The notes under the pieces: model-generated
The model's database searches: none
The model's input: the letters and a program-made list of their open reading frames with translations, nothing else
What the model was told of the DNA's origin: nothing
Made by a program: the position numbers and the translations under genes
Source: Meconema thalassinum
Lineage: Eukaryota; Arthropoda; Insecta; Orthoptera; Tettigoniidae
Length of the DNA stretch: 64,000 nt
Reading direction: 5' to 3'
NCBI GenBank assembly: GCA_946902985.2
Contig: OX336390.1
Coordinates: 528,940,861-529,004,860 of the forward strand
Part shown: in pieces, positions 35,202-46,620 of the stretch
Layout of the letters: every line of letters begins with the position of its first letter
Numbering within the stretch: the first letter of the stretch is position 1

Positions 35202-35723
35202 CGGCTTCGGTGGCGTAGTTGGTAGCATGCTGAGCTTCTATGCCCAAGATAGCGGGTTCAAACCCGGCCGAAGCCGTCGGATTTTTTAAGAGCGTTAAAA
35301 TCCCTCAGTATACCTTCCTTCGGAGGGGAAGTAAAGCCGGCGGTCCCATGTCATAGATTTATGGCATGTTAAAGATCTTTCCACTAATTACACCTGTGTG
35401 AAACTAAATTGGATAGGTTAAGAATGTAAACAACGCTCTTAGGTTGCTACGTTCGTTGCCAAGAGCCGACTGCGGTGGCGTCTAGTAGCTAGTTCTGAAC
35501 TAGGCCTAGTAGTCGTTGACGGTGGTGCTTGGCGGCAAAAGTAGGAACTATTTGAAAATTCAAAGTTGCAGTCCCTACTTGAATTTAAAAAAACAGATAC
35601 ACACACTAATACAGTCATCAAAATTAACACCGGTTATCAGACAGATTCTACACACACCCAAAGTACACGGGGCTACATGACCGCGTTGTCGCAGCCCCTA
35701 AACTAAGGAACCAACCAACCAAA
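35202..35723 (+). mobile_element. SINE family B, full length (522 bp)
   Basis: It starts with a tRNA-like head: GGCTTCGG and CCGAAGCC form an 8-bp acceptor-like stem, box A is TGGCGTAGTTGG and box B is GGTTCAAACCC. A body of about 380 nt follows, ending in a hairpin-like cacggggc...gcccc region and an accaacc tail. Perfect 12-bp target duplications flank it, so both ends are exact. It has no protein coding and would depend on a LINE for movement. Confidence 0.93.
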
Positions 35724-35735
35724 TAAGAAGAGTGG
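35724..35735. repeat. Target site duplication, right
   Basis: Second copy of taagaagagtgg. Removing the SINE and one copy restores a continuous LINE. Confidence 0.93.
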
Positions 35736-36110
35736 ATTCTGTTGCTCACTACATTTTTCTTGTAGTTGTCTTACGCAGAAAATAAAGTCAGCTGTGCTTC
35801 TCGAAGATCGAAATTCGCACTAGGACTCGGGGAGGATCTTTTCTGAGATAACCTGAAGGCGATTAAGTCAAATTCTGGCAATAATTTTACCCACAGTAGA
35901 TAGTAGCGATATACCGCGATAGTTGCCACAAACACTACGATCACCTTTCTTGAAGATTGTGATGATAGTGGCGTTCTTTAGGTCACTAGGTACTTCTCCT
36001 AATTCCCAAATTTTGAGAATAAGAGTGAATGTAGTGTCACATACAAAGGTTTTCCTACAGTAGGCACAAGATACACGATTCCATGCATTCACTATGGTGG
36101 AAGGTCGTAT

Positions 36111-37021
36111 TTTTCTAATGATTCAATCAATTCCTCTGGATGCAAAAACGTACTTATGATGAAACGGGCAGTCTTATATAGGGTACAACACTTAAAGTAC
36201 AGTACATCGCAAGAAATTCAATTACTGGATACTCCTTCATAAGAACAAACAGTTGGAACTTATACCCATACATTTAGGAGAAAGTAGATTGCATGTTTTT
36301 TTACTGAACATATTTTTGTATTGTCACCTTCATTATGCTAAGAGTCATTTTAGTATGAACATTATCACTGGGTTGATAACGAATAAATAAATTAATTTAA
36401 AAAAAAAGAAAACGGATGAAATAAATAAATAAATAAATAAATAAATAAGTAAATATGTACATAAATGAATTCAAATAATTCATTACACAGAGTGTTATCA
36501 GACCAGGGAGCTTAACGAGGCTTTGATAGTTCATGATCATTCGATCAGGCTATATTTTCATGATGGCCACCACACGTTGTATTCAATGTTTTATTGTTAT
36601 GGCTTATTTGAGCCAAATTACTTCATATGGTTCTTTATATATATTTTACCATGTTCGACACTAATTGCACATATTCTGAATGATTCATTTTTATGTTTTA
36701 ATAGTACACCCAGCCCCCATTATGAAAGTTTGGAGTCGTTGTTCTTTTAGTCAGGGCGTTCGATACTACTGTATATATAAGCAAGACCTACTACAATATC
36801 TCAGACCGTAACATCAAAACAAAGATGGCGATAATCGTAGGGGAGCAGTTCTTGACTCCGACAGACATAGAACAATCGTGATAGTGGTAAATCCAAAGGC
36901 AGACTTTCGAATAATTAATTAAATTCCACCATAATTGATAGGTTTCACGTAATAAAGCACAACTTTAGTATGTAATACCAAAGAAGTCCGTAATGAACAA
37001 CGCTAATTGAGTTCTTTCGTT
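36111..37021. other. Intergenic DNA with (AAAT)n
   Basis: An (AAAT)n run is at about 36418-36450. A segment at 36690-36755 (tagtacacccagcccccatt...gtcgttgttctttt) resembles 43485-43535, a weak dispersed repeat. No gene is seen. Confidence 0.5.
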
Positions 37022-37370
37022 TGAGGGGATGGACATGGTGGTCATTTGGCCCATGTACTTGGGTGAGTGTGAATTTTTGTCTGATAACCTGTGTTAGTGT
37101 GTGGTGAGCATTGAGAAGAAGGTGGCCGTGGCCTTCAGTTAGCTACCATCCCAACATTCGCCCAGAGTAAGAAGTGGGGGAAACTGAAAACCACTTCCAA
37201 GATGGCGGAGGTGGGAATCGATCCCGCCTCGTCTCAGTTTTGCCTCACGAGGCTGGGTGTACCCCGTTCCAGCCCCCAGACCAGAATCAAATATATTAGC
37301 AGAGCCGGGACTCAAACCCGGACCTCCGGGGTGACTGCCAAGAATGCTAGCCGTTACACCAAGAGGTGGA
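37022..37370 (-). mobile_element. SINE family A, best copy
   Basis: On the minus strand the head reads TTGGTGTAACGGCTAGCATT (box A) and GTCCGGGTTTGAGTCCCGGC (box B), clearly tRNA-derived. The body has a second conserved block (gggaatcgatcccgcctc on +) and the unit ends at a ggggat...gtggtcat...ggccc tail. Other copies: 29097-29465, 33762-33850, 38468-38900, 48352-48655. Confidence 0.9.
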
Positions 37371-37837
37371 CAACGTGGATAGATAAGTAGCTTGAATTGC
37401 AGACATAACATAAGGATAAGGCAAATAGGTATAGCTTACATAAAAGACAGAATACTTTTAAACGGAGTTACAATAATGCAAAATAGGATTACTAAAGTAT
37501 AAATAAACCATACGTTACCTGATTTACTTGCTGCTGAGCAATGACTGAGAATATATACATGCCAAACTATCGTACACAGCGGCAAAAATCAAAGGAATGG
37601 CTGAAAAAAATCCGATTTGACGGCAACTAATATGTAGGTTTTTACCCTTTCTTCTTTATACCTACTCAAAACGTAAGGTTATAGGGTTGTCTCCAAGTCT
37701 AAAGTGAAAAAATTATAAATGCTGAAACACTACTGAACCAAATGTCCTACGTATGACTGGACTCCACTGTGACGTAGTCTGTTTGCCGTCAGATACCGAA
37801 CGAACGAATAGAAACAATGCTTGAGCTGTTAAGTGTT

Positions 37838-38035
37838 CATCATCATCATCATCATCGTTGACCAACTCCAGTTTCCCGGGTGTGGTATAAGAGCCCCCTC
37901 CATCTCTGTCGATGCATGAACCATTCTTCGTTTACAATCCTCTCCCAATCCTGGCCTCCCCTCTGTACATCCTTCTTTATCAGATCTGTACATTGTTTTC
38001 TAGGTCTGCCAACTGGTCTCCTCCCTCCTAGGTAT
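37838..38035 (-). pseudogene. LINE 3' end with (TGA)n tail
   Basis: The minus strand encodes RRPVGRPRKQCTDLIKKDVQ, then DWERIV...WFMHRQRWRG and a short stretch before a (TGA)n tail (catcatcatcat on +, 37838-37857). This is the C-terminal GRPR...DR..WR block and microsatellite tail of an RTE-like LINE. Confidence 0.75.
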
Positions 38036-38467
38036 CATTCATACTCCCTTCTTGCAGTTGTATTGGCACTCATTATAATGTTAAGTGTTATGTCTTTAAA
38101 ACTCCAGTCCCTAACCCAGCTGATCATAATACCCCTCTTCCTCCTCTTCGATAATGAGCATTTGTTTAAGTGTAGTAGAAATACTTGTAATTGATTAAAC
38201 AGGTCTGATGAAGTGCTTGTCATACCTGATACTAAACAGACATTCACTGGCATTGAGAACATGTTAAACATTTCTGAAGTTCAAATGACATGCTAATACA
38301 CTATTGTTGGGGTTAAATTATGAGACGCGAGAGTTATTTCATTCGGATAAGATGTTAAAACCAGCTCCAACTCTGTCCAGGAAAGACATGTATCCCACAA
38401 AGACTGAAGAACAGGATGTTGGTCTACCTATACGTATTTTTGATTATAAGAACATGGATGTTGATTC

Positions 38468-38900
38468 ATTCAGAGGTCATGTTGTCCCTTGTACTTAGGT
38501 GTGTGTGTGTGTGTGGACTCTGTCTGATAACCTGTGTCATTGTAATGACTGTAGTAGTCTGTATATTTGTAATTGAAGCTAGGATTTTGAAGAAGGTGGC
38601 CGTAGTTTTAAGCTAGGAACCACCTCTACATTTCGTACTTAGATATTGTTTTAAGGGGCGAAACAGCGAGGTTATATCCCCTTCTCGGCATTTGCCTGGA
38701 GTAGAAGTTATAAAACACGGAAATGCACTTCAAGGACAGCTGAGGTGGGACTCGAACCGTCTCTTCTCAGTTTTGCCTCACAAGGCTGGGCGTGCCCCGT
38801 TCCAATCCTCATATCAGAATTAAATTTCTTGGCAGAACCAGGAATCTATCCTAGGACCTTAGGATCCATAGTCTCAATGCGATCTCCGAGACCACATAAT
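38468..38900 (-). mobile_element. SINE family A, interrupted copy
   Basis: Body blocks gtctgataacctgtgtcatt and catttgcctggagtagaag match the family. Between them, about 38628-38680 carries an extra piece (ttgttttaaggggcgaaaca) that is the reverse complement of the I-like LINE tail. The tRNA head is decayed. Confidence 0.75.
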
Positions 38901-39117
38901 GCGGAACATACTGTTACAAACTTATCATAATGGTAGAGTTTACATTTTGCCATTAAGAATGATATTTGAGAAAACCCTATACCACAGGAATCTCTGTTTC
39001 GCGGGCTTATAGGCCGTCTTCTAAGGACATTCCTATTTCAACACCGGTCGTGAAAGTCTGAATTTTTACCTATACCACATCCTCTTAGAAACAGATGGGT
39101 AATCTGTTCAACGTATT

Positions 39118-39197
39118 TCTTTGCTTTGTCTGGGGCCGATAACCTAGATGTTAGGCCCCTTAAAACAACAATTATCATCATCATCATCTTTGCTTTG
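39118..39197 (+). mobile_element. 58-bp LINE-tail insertion with 11-bp target duplications
   Basis: tctttgctttg occurs at 39118-39128 and 39187-39197. Between them (39129-39186) lies only a 3' tail: ggggccgataacctagatgt, taggccccttaaaacaac, then (atc)n. GGGGCC and GGCCCC form a small hairpin. Confidence 0.85.
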
Positions 39198-41516
39198 ACT
39201 GATAGGCCTCTTGAGAATAGCCCATATTAGTAGCTCTAACGAATACTGGATTTGAGTTGCAAGGAAACTTAATTTCCATTATACCAGTGTCACAATCAAA
39301 ACACAAGGCCAACATTTGCATCATATGAAATGTAGATATAGGTTATTGTAGTTTGAAAGATGACTCACCAAATAGTCCTGTTTGATCCACCTGTCACTGC
39401 AGTATCCATTTACATTTCTCCACATGCACATAGATATTCTTATAGATTGCATTTACGTCCAAAGAATTAGACACGTTAAAACTCACAGTGACGGTATGTC
39501 ATTATGCCTACCATCATCATCTATCAGTATAACTGCGAAAGGAACCACCTAGCTATTATCAAGGTTATTTCCAAAGATATCGAAAGTAGAAACTACATCC
39601 TGTTCACACCACAATGCGAAATTTTCCTCATGACCTAATAAAACATGTTGTAAACGTACTCCTGTTCTTTCTGTCTTTAGGAAGTGTAATTCTTCGGTAA
39701 GACGGTTCATAAGGGAAAATTGTGGGATTGGGACCAAATGTAATTTGAGAATTTTCCGTGAATGCAAACGGGTTCACCGTCTTCAGTTGGGGAAAGACCT
39801 TCCCTTAACCATAAATGTACTGCGCCCGTTGACGCATGTTTGCACAGCTAATAAAGATCCATGTTGAAAATTAACTGAACATACCCTGTGAGCGGCGGGA
39901 AGAAGTCGAAGTAATATCACTTATAATAACATTTTTATGCACTTTAGACATTCCATGAATCAACAATAATTTAATCAACTTAATTCTGCTTATTTAAAAT
40001 ACGGTATACATCGCCGATCAGTGAAACCGTCAATTTACGCGGCTAACTCATGTCCTGAGTGAACGCCATGCATAGTGATGCCAGTACCTACTTGTCGTTT
40101 GTTGAAGCAACACCTATGTGCATGTTGAAGCACGAGTAAGGACACGTTCCGTGAAGGGAACCCATGTGCAATGGAAAAATCCAAGTGTATTAGTCGAATG
40201 GACAGCCATCAGGGCATAATCTAGTAGGCCTAATCAAGTGATTGAAGACATTTATTTACATTTAAAGAGTGAAATATTTTGATCCACGAGGTAAAACTAT
40301 GGAAGCGTGTCACGCAAACTTTACGACCGCATGGTCACACCTAAGTGCATCATAAACTGTGAAACTGATAAACTGTGAGTTGCGAGTGAGCATCGCACAA
40401 GCGATAATTTAACGACAGTGGCGGAGTAAAAAATGGGCAATTTATTACCGCACCTTAGAGTCTGTGAGTGCAAGTTTACGTTAAAAATGTGTAATTGTAT
40501 AACCAACGGCAACATTATGGAGCTACTGAATCGTCTATCTTTGGAATATAACCCCAACCACGCAATGGAGATGGATTACTAAATCATGCGTGGGGAATTG
40601 ATGACGGAAGATGCCCGATACGATGATGAGATGATTTAAGACCATAGAGGAGACCGCTTATAACACCTCATGGCGGGTCTTGAACGAGGGTCGCTGCAAT
40701 CTGTAAGTCAGATCATGTATCAGTAGCGTAATTGTAATGAGTTGGAAACAGTAGATTGATTTTAGTATGGTTTCATTTATAGTGCACAACGCAGGTAGCT
40801 ATTATAAAACCACGTGTGGAAAGTTACAGTTTCGTTATAAATTTATAAACGCCAGGAAGGCAGTATTTTTCAATGTCAATTTCGTATCATTTCAGAACAG
40901 TTATTATCAACTTTTATTTTGTCAAGCTGATGACAAAGAAACTAGTTTTGGCAGATGTTAAAACAAGGCCAAGGTTACAATGTGTACAAGCCGAACCACT
41001 ACACAGCACAATAGATCTTAGGCAGTGCATTATTTATTTACAAGGCTGTGAAATTCCTAGTATTATATAAACGGAATGCAGAGTTTCGTTATTCACATTT
41101 GTTTTGACAGATCAATACTTTAAAACTGGTTTATTTCTTTACGAGAAGCCAGACAGGCAATGAAAGAAACAGTATTTTGTAACCAGAGAACATAGGTTCG
41201 ACCTCATTCAGGGAAGAGGCAATTTAATGAATGCACAATCTCACACTTTAGTTTGTATCAGAAGCCTTCATGTTAATTCAGCGTGTTGTTAGAATGTGTT
41301 TTCTACACACATAACCTTTATGACCAGTATTTAAAACGTGTATAATTCAGGGATCCACACTTATTGTAAGTAACGTTGTTATGGTATTATTGATATGAGT
41401 CGTGATGGTGGATTAATACCTCCGACATGTTATTGAGGTTATTCCGGTGGTAACGAACTACTGCAGTCGTACCAGACCGATATTGCCAGGATTGACGAAT
41501 CCGTAATTGTAAGAGT
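39198..41516. other. Intergenic DNA, no gene seen
   Basis: Mixed composition with several open frames of 60-80 codons and no recognisable domain. Confidence 0.5.
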
Positions 41517-41618
41517 GAGACACAGGGTGTCTAATAATAATGAAGTATTGGTAGAGACACAGGGTGTCTAATAATAATAATGAAGCATTGGAGGAGACAC
41601 AGGGTGTCTATTAAACTA
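41517..41618 (+). repeat. Tandem repeat with internal palindrome
   Basis: Two and a half units of about 37-40 nt, each starting gagacacagggtgtcta. GACAC and GTGTC form an inverted pair around AGG in every unit. Unit length varies by the number of TAA triplets. Confidence 0.88.
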
Positions 41619-43771
41619 TTAAGTTATTATGCATTAGTTGGATACACACGTTACCTGAGTACACTGAACAACTATACTGTGAGGAATAAATAATTGTGTG
41701 AAGCTTTAATAATCAAAGATAGGATTTTGTGAAACTAAACAAATCTCATAATTCCCCCTGAGCCTAAATAAAGATAATAAATACTAAATAAAATATTTTC
41801 TGGACCAAATGTTCGGCACTTAGTTATTTTTAAGTTATTTTAGATACATTTCCACATGAATAGTCGACAACCAATTGGTGATGTGATAGCTGTAGCACAC
41901 ACATCAGATTGGTAGCAATATGAGTCGATGTGATTGTTTAATTACCATCGCATTTGCAGGCTTTCCTATTTTTTCTACTTTCTTAACACTTTGAAACTAT
42001 GATTTGTTACAAACAGTAACAAATCGAGTACGCAGGCAGTGCCAATTGCACAACCATAGGAGTGCTGAATTATTGTATGTATTTGTGTTGTATTAGCATA
42101 GCTCTTTTTTTATTCAGCAACGTTGTGCACATAGCTTGATTTTCTTTGTAATAAACACGTCTCGTTTATTAATTAATGATATTTAGGACTAGCTAAACAC
42201 GTAAATTTAAAGATAAATGTTAGAGATGGCACCATCATAACATAGGACAAATGTTCCCCTTGCTATTAAATGTAAATGTTTCTAGTATTTGTAAACAAGT
42301 AAATGTCTTGCTTTGCAGTAGATTCTTTTGATGTTTGATCCTCCCGTAGTCATTTTCGATGTAATTGCTTAGGGCTGATCTTACGTGCCATACTCTTAGC
42401 TTGTTCGTTCTTATTCCAATTTTGTATTAGTACCATGAATGTAATTTAGATCTTGATTAGGACTTTTTTTTATATTTTCTTTCAGGGCAGAATAGTATCG
42501 GACTAGCCGTTTGCAACTCTCATGCTTGGCTAGGGATCTATTCTGAATAAAATGTATTCGTGATTTTAACATAAGACTGACCTCTCTTTTCTTGTTTAGT
42601 CTTGTTATCGATGCATTCCTCTGAGCTGGTTAAGAATCGAACCTCACCAATTCCCGATACCCCCGAGTGCAGACTTTAGTGCAACATCAGCCTATGAATG
42701 TGCCGACCCCTATACTTGTGTGTTAACTGGAAGAGGGTCTCGGAAGGGTCATTTGAAACCGGTGGCTCCCCGAAACCTTCGGCCAGTGGGCTCAGTACTG
42801 TATGTTCAAACTGTCAAAACACACATCACTGTTTGCGCTTAAACTTCGAAATGATCCCTGTGTATATTTATTATCCACTTCTCCTTTACTGTTTGGTCTT
42901 TATGAAATTTAAATGTTGAAATAACCTGAAACATTATAATTCGATCTACAGTTCGTCACACAACATGTGCGACCCGTTTCATGACATATCACAACACTTC
43001 TCACATTATATGGTACCGGTACCGGTATTTATTTTATTCACAGAGTACTACACTACCTACGGTACACCATTAACATGATAAACAGTATGAGATCACTCGA
43101 GATATATACAATTTATACGAATTCTTGGCAGTAGAAGCCACTCTTCTATGTCAGATCAACAAACGTAAACAAACCACCGTTGCTCGAAAGCTTCCCCTAT
43201 GATTACCACATCTTTGCTCGATCGATTGTCGTATTACGGTCTGATATATTGTAGTCGGTATTGATATAAGTTTCTACGTTACCGATAATGTTCATTATCG
43301 TAGCTCTAAAACATAGAAAGTTACTTATTTCTAAATTATGAAAATTCAGGTTGGATGCTGCACCCTATATTCAGTTTGATACATTAATTACTAACGCTAT
43401 TGAATCCTCTTATATATTACTCCTCTTCTACCAAGTTTAGTCAAGTTTAGTGCAATTATTTCTGAGTTACTAATTTTCACATTTTAATGGTACGCCTAGC
43501 CGCCAACTTGAGTGTATGAAGTCACTGTTCTTTTGCTTTTGGCATATCAAGGAGCTTATAAGTTTCTACCTTATTACTAAATTTCATTATTATAGTTCTA
43601 AGATTCAAAGATTAATTAATGCATTTTTAAATTTCAAGTTGGCCGCTGTGCGTATTATTCAGACTTTGACTGACGCAATTATACTCATCTGTTGCCAAGA
43701 TTCGTCTTTATTACGCAATTATATTCCGAGTTGTCGATTCCAATAGTTTTCGCAGGTGCCTTCTTCAATGT
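41619..43771. other. Intergenic DNA, no gene seen
   Basis: AT-rich; no supported coding region. Around 43485-43535 and 43635-43680 lie short motifs with weak copies at 36690 and 45434 (caagttggc.gctgtgcgta). Confidence 0.45.
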
Positions 43772-44610
43772 ATGAAATCTGTAGCTCTTAAGGGTTGTGC
43801 CACGCTGACAAGCCACATGGGAATAGCGGGAAATGAGTTAGCGGATCAAGCTGCAAAAGATAATAATAATGTTATTGGTTTTACGTCCCTTTTAACTACC
43901 CTGGCTTTTAGAGAGAAGCTGCAAAAGAGGCGGTATCACTACCACCTCGACCAATGGAGGTACCTGCTAGAGATATTCGCTCTCAGTTACGCCTACAAGT
44001 TCTGGCTTTTTGGGAGAGTCAGTGGCTAGCTGACCCACTGCCCAGTAAACTGAGAGCGATCAAGGGAACTACTCGCGTGGGGCGGAGATCTTTCCGGTTA
44101 CGGAAAGGGTCCGTCATTTTGTGTAGGCTAAGGATAGGTCATACAAGATCCACCCACTCGTACCTAATAAGATGGGAAGACCCCCCACTTTGTACCTGTG
44201 GAACCATTTTCACCGTGGCCCACATTTTAACCGAGTGTGTGGATCTTGCTGACTTACGAAGAAACCTTGGTTTGCAGATGGCACTCAAACTTATATTAGC
44301 CGATGACGCGGTGGCTGCTGATCGCGTTATCCGCTTTATAAGTGAGAGTGGGTTAGGGCCAGCAATCTTAATTCTCCAGTGAACATTGACTCAACGACTT
44401 GTTCGTTTGTGAATGATTAATATTTTGTTTTTCCGTAATTTTTGTTTATTTTTGTAATTTTTATTTGTTTTTTTTTTAAATTAATTTTTGGTCTTTTTAA
44501 ATTTAGGTGTCCACCTCAAAATTTTAAATTCAATTCCAAATTTGTATTCTTTAATCTGTGTTAAGAGGGGCAGATGACCTCGTAGTTCCGCCCCTTAAAA
44601 CAACAATAAC
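43772..44610 (+). pseudogene. I/LOA-like LINE 3' end: RNase H and C-terminal zinc motif
   Basis: The first frame gives SHMGIAGNELADQAAKD, the C-terminal signature of LINE-encoded RNase H. A second frame (43954-44382) continues with LPSKLRAIKG, RLRIGHTRSTHSYLI and the Cys/His block PLCTCGTIFTVAHILTEC typical of I/Jockey/LOA-type elements, ending in TGA. The 3' UTR ends with gaggggcagatgacctc...ccgccccttaaaacaacaat, a hairpin plus A/C-rich tail. One frameshift separates the two frames, so the copy is inactive. The rest of the LINE is absent. Confidence 0.82.
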
Positions 44611-44635
44611 AATAGAGTTATTTCGTGTTATATTT

Positions 44636-45361
44636 TACTAGCAACTCGCCATGGCTTCGCCCAGTATCTTGAACGGTTTACCCAGCGTAAGCTTAAAAGG
44701 AGTATTCTTTTCGATTTCAATGAACTACGACCTATATCCGTTTTCCGTCACGGCATGATGGGTTAAAATCACTGACTGGACTATTAATTATGGAGATAGC
44801 ATGTGCAACGAATTCTTGTCAGACGTAATTTAAGAATGGCGAGGTGCATGAATCACAAATCCCCCATCCGTCCAATCTAAACTTGACTGTGTATTCTGCA
44901 GAACGAAGGCTGAAACTGGGCAGATACGCACGCTATCTAGCTCGTAAACTGTATCCGAAGCTAGTAATTGAATGGAGATTGTTGGAAGAAATGTAAACGT
45001 AAAAACACTTACAGTGGGCGATGTATTGAAGATGGAGATATTCTGTCAAGAACTTCTTTGTAGAATTTTTGATGGTGAACAATTCTTACACTCTTAGTAG
45101 GGTCTACAGTATATACAGTAGATATTTTTTAACGGTTTACCCAGCGTAAGCCTAAAAGGCGCACGGACGGTAGGTATTTTTTTCGACTCGATTCACTGAA
45201 ATCGTTACTGTGCGGCTTCCTTTGGTCGTAAATAAATGATTTTCAACAGAAACCTTCCTCGAGAAACCCTTCAGATAATGGTGAAAACTGCATCAAAATC
45301 CATCCAATGGTTCTCGAGATTGCCCGGAACATCCAAGAATCGGGGACTTTATTTTATACTA
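44636..45361 (+). repeat. Unclassified interspersed repeat
   Basis: It begins at actagcaactcgccatggct and ends ggggactttattttatacta. The phrase aacggtttacccagcgtaag occurs twice (44674 and 45132). The conserved phrase about a fall-off near 45295 (catcaaaatccatccaatgg) is common in LINE or Helitron-like 3' ends of insects. Classification is open. Confidence 0.45.
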
Positions 45362-45421
45362 GTTAGTTATTGAGGTTTTAAGAGGCATAACTGCAAGGTC
45401 ATCTACCCCTATTTTATACTA
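45351..45421 (-). mobile_element. 49-bp LINE-tail insertion with 11-bp target duplications
   Basis: attttatacta is at 45351-45361 and 45411-45421. The 49 bp between (45362-45410) on the minus strand reads aggggtagatgacc...ttatgcctcttaaaacctca, a decayed match to the tail of the I-like LINE at 44566-44610. Confidence 0.85.
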
Positions 45422-45591
45422 ATGTAAGTAGAGATAGTTTCAAGTTGGCGACTGTGCGTAATGTTCACACTTATATGGTCATTACGTTGGTATTAGTGGG
45501 TCTTTATACGTACAGTATGATACTACTTGAACGTAAAGTACTGTGAACATTTATTCATTGGATTATTACTTATGGATTATATTACATGCAT

Positions 45592-45640
45592 GATAGCAAG
45601 ATTAACAGTCACGTAAAACTGCAAGATTCCTTCTCTTTTT
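45592..45640 (+). repeat. Dispersed repeat 'gattaacggtcacgtaaaa', copy 2
   Basis: Reads agcaagattaacagtcacgt then aaaactgcaag; related to 29020 and 49362. Confidence 0.7.
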
Positions 45641-46454
45641 AATAAGCAAGTTAAGATATTTCAATATTTGAGTATTTATATATTCTTACTTGCTAAACCA
45701 TTATACCACAAGCCATCGAAACAGTTTTTCATTTCCAGGTTTAGAAAGAGTTAAATTTTTCTATTACATGTGCAAGATCAGAAGGAAAGTGGCCTATGAT
45801 GTATATCTGAAGTTGATAGGCTTGGAAGTGAAAACACCGTACAGTCTTTGTAAAAGCTTGAAAATGAAAAACTGACGAGCTCCGAAAAATATGTAATGTT
45901 TGTAAATGTGAAGCACGTCCATACATGAAATATATTTATTCAATGCAAAAATCTATTTCATACCATACATACAAAATTTTCATACATAGAGTAGGTAAAC
46001 ACCTTGATACGGTATTTGAATCACAGTTATGGTATAGTCAGAATTGCATCTTTATTACCTTCACTAGATACCACTATACCGCAATGTACTCTATGTAAGC
46101 ACATTTTTAAGACATGGTATGTGCCTTATTCGAAGTTTATTCCATTAATATGAGCTATACTGATAATATCTTGAGCGTGTATTTAGAGGCACCAATGAGA
46201 TGGCATGCAAAGTACTGCACAAATGACAGTTTCCTGAAGCTGGATACAATATGAGACTGATTCATTTGTTTTTAAATCAATGTAACTAAACTGAGTTGTT
46301 TTGTTGTTTCAAAATTGCCTACCCTACAGGTTTCAATCGAGAGAATCCTCCCCTCCACTAGGGTGGCATGACATCAAAATATGAATAGTGGAGTGAAGGA
46401 AAAGATGCATAAACCCAGTCACTCCCGGAGTGCCATTTTGCTAGGTCTGATCAA
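45641..46454. other. Intergenic DNA, no gene seen
   Basis: A 61-codon frame at 45690-45875 follows an acceptor-like ttccag but shows no known domain. Confidence 0.4.
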
Positions 46455-46620
46455 TGCCTTCTTGAATGGATCCGTGGGGTAGAGTGTCTGCCTCCTCATT
46501 CCAAGGTTGTGGGTTCGATTCCCGGCCTTGAAGTCATTACCTATAGCATAAAAGACACAGGTCCAGCTGCCTGATCAGCCTCTCAAAACCTCTCCATCTC
46601 TCGCTAGTGGTAGTGGAGCC
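46455..46620 (+). mobile_element. SINE family C, tRNA-derived head
   Basis: Box A-like GTGGGGTAGAGTGTCTGCC and box B GGGTTCGATTCCCGGCC are about 35 nt apart, with a tRNA-like layout. The body after about 46530 (cctatagcataaaagacaca) differs from families A and B. Confidence 0.7.

Larger units (their letters stand above)
34426..36110 (-). pseudogene. LINE reverse transcriptase (GCVLAPTLF type), split by a SINE
   Basis: Read on the minus strand from 36110 downward: FKKGDRSVCGNYRGISLLST (RT motif 0-1 region), ILPESQCGFR in a degraded stretch, then, after the SINE at 35202-35723, FYDLEKAFDSVPR (first catalytic Asp), GLKQGCVLAPTLFALYL, the catalytic LYADDAAS, HFSYLGSLL, and STLLYGCETWTL at the end. 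The endonuclease and 3' end are missing and there are stops in the N-terminal half. The element is a non-LTR retrotransposon of the widely distributed GCVLAPTLF group; exact clade not determined. A downstream piece of the same family is at 49440-49905. Confidence 0.85.

Noticed and set aside
37300..37370. tRNA gene on the minus strand
   Set aside because: Boxes A and B are present but it is continuous with a SINE body repeated at four other places; same reasoning for 35202 and 46455.
43772..44382. Host RNase H gene
   Set aside because: The SHMGIAGNELAD block plus CxCG...H...C and the terminal tail identify a LINE 3' end.
44636..45365. Helitron ending in CTAGT
   Set aside because: The CTAG end is suggestive, but no clear TC start or 3' hairpin was identified; kept as an unclassified repeat.
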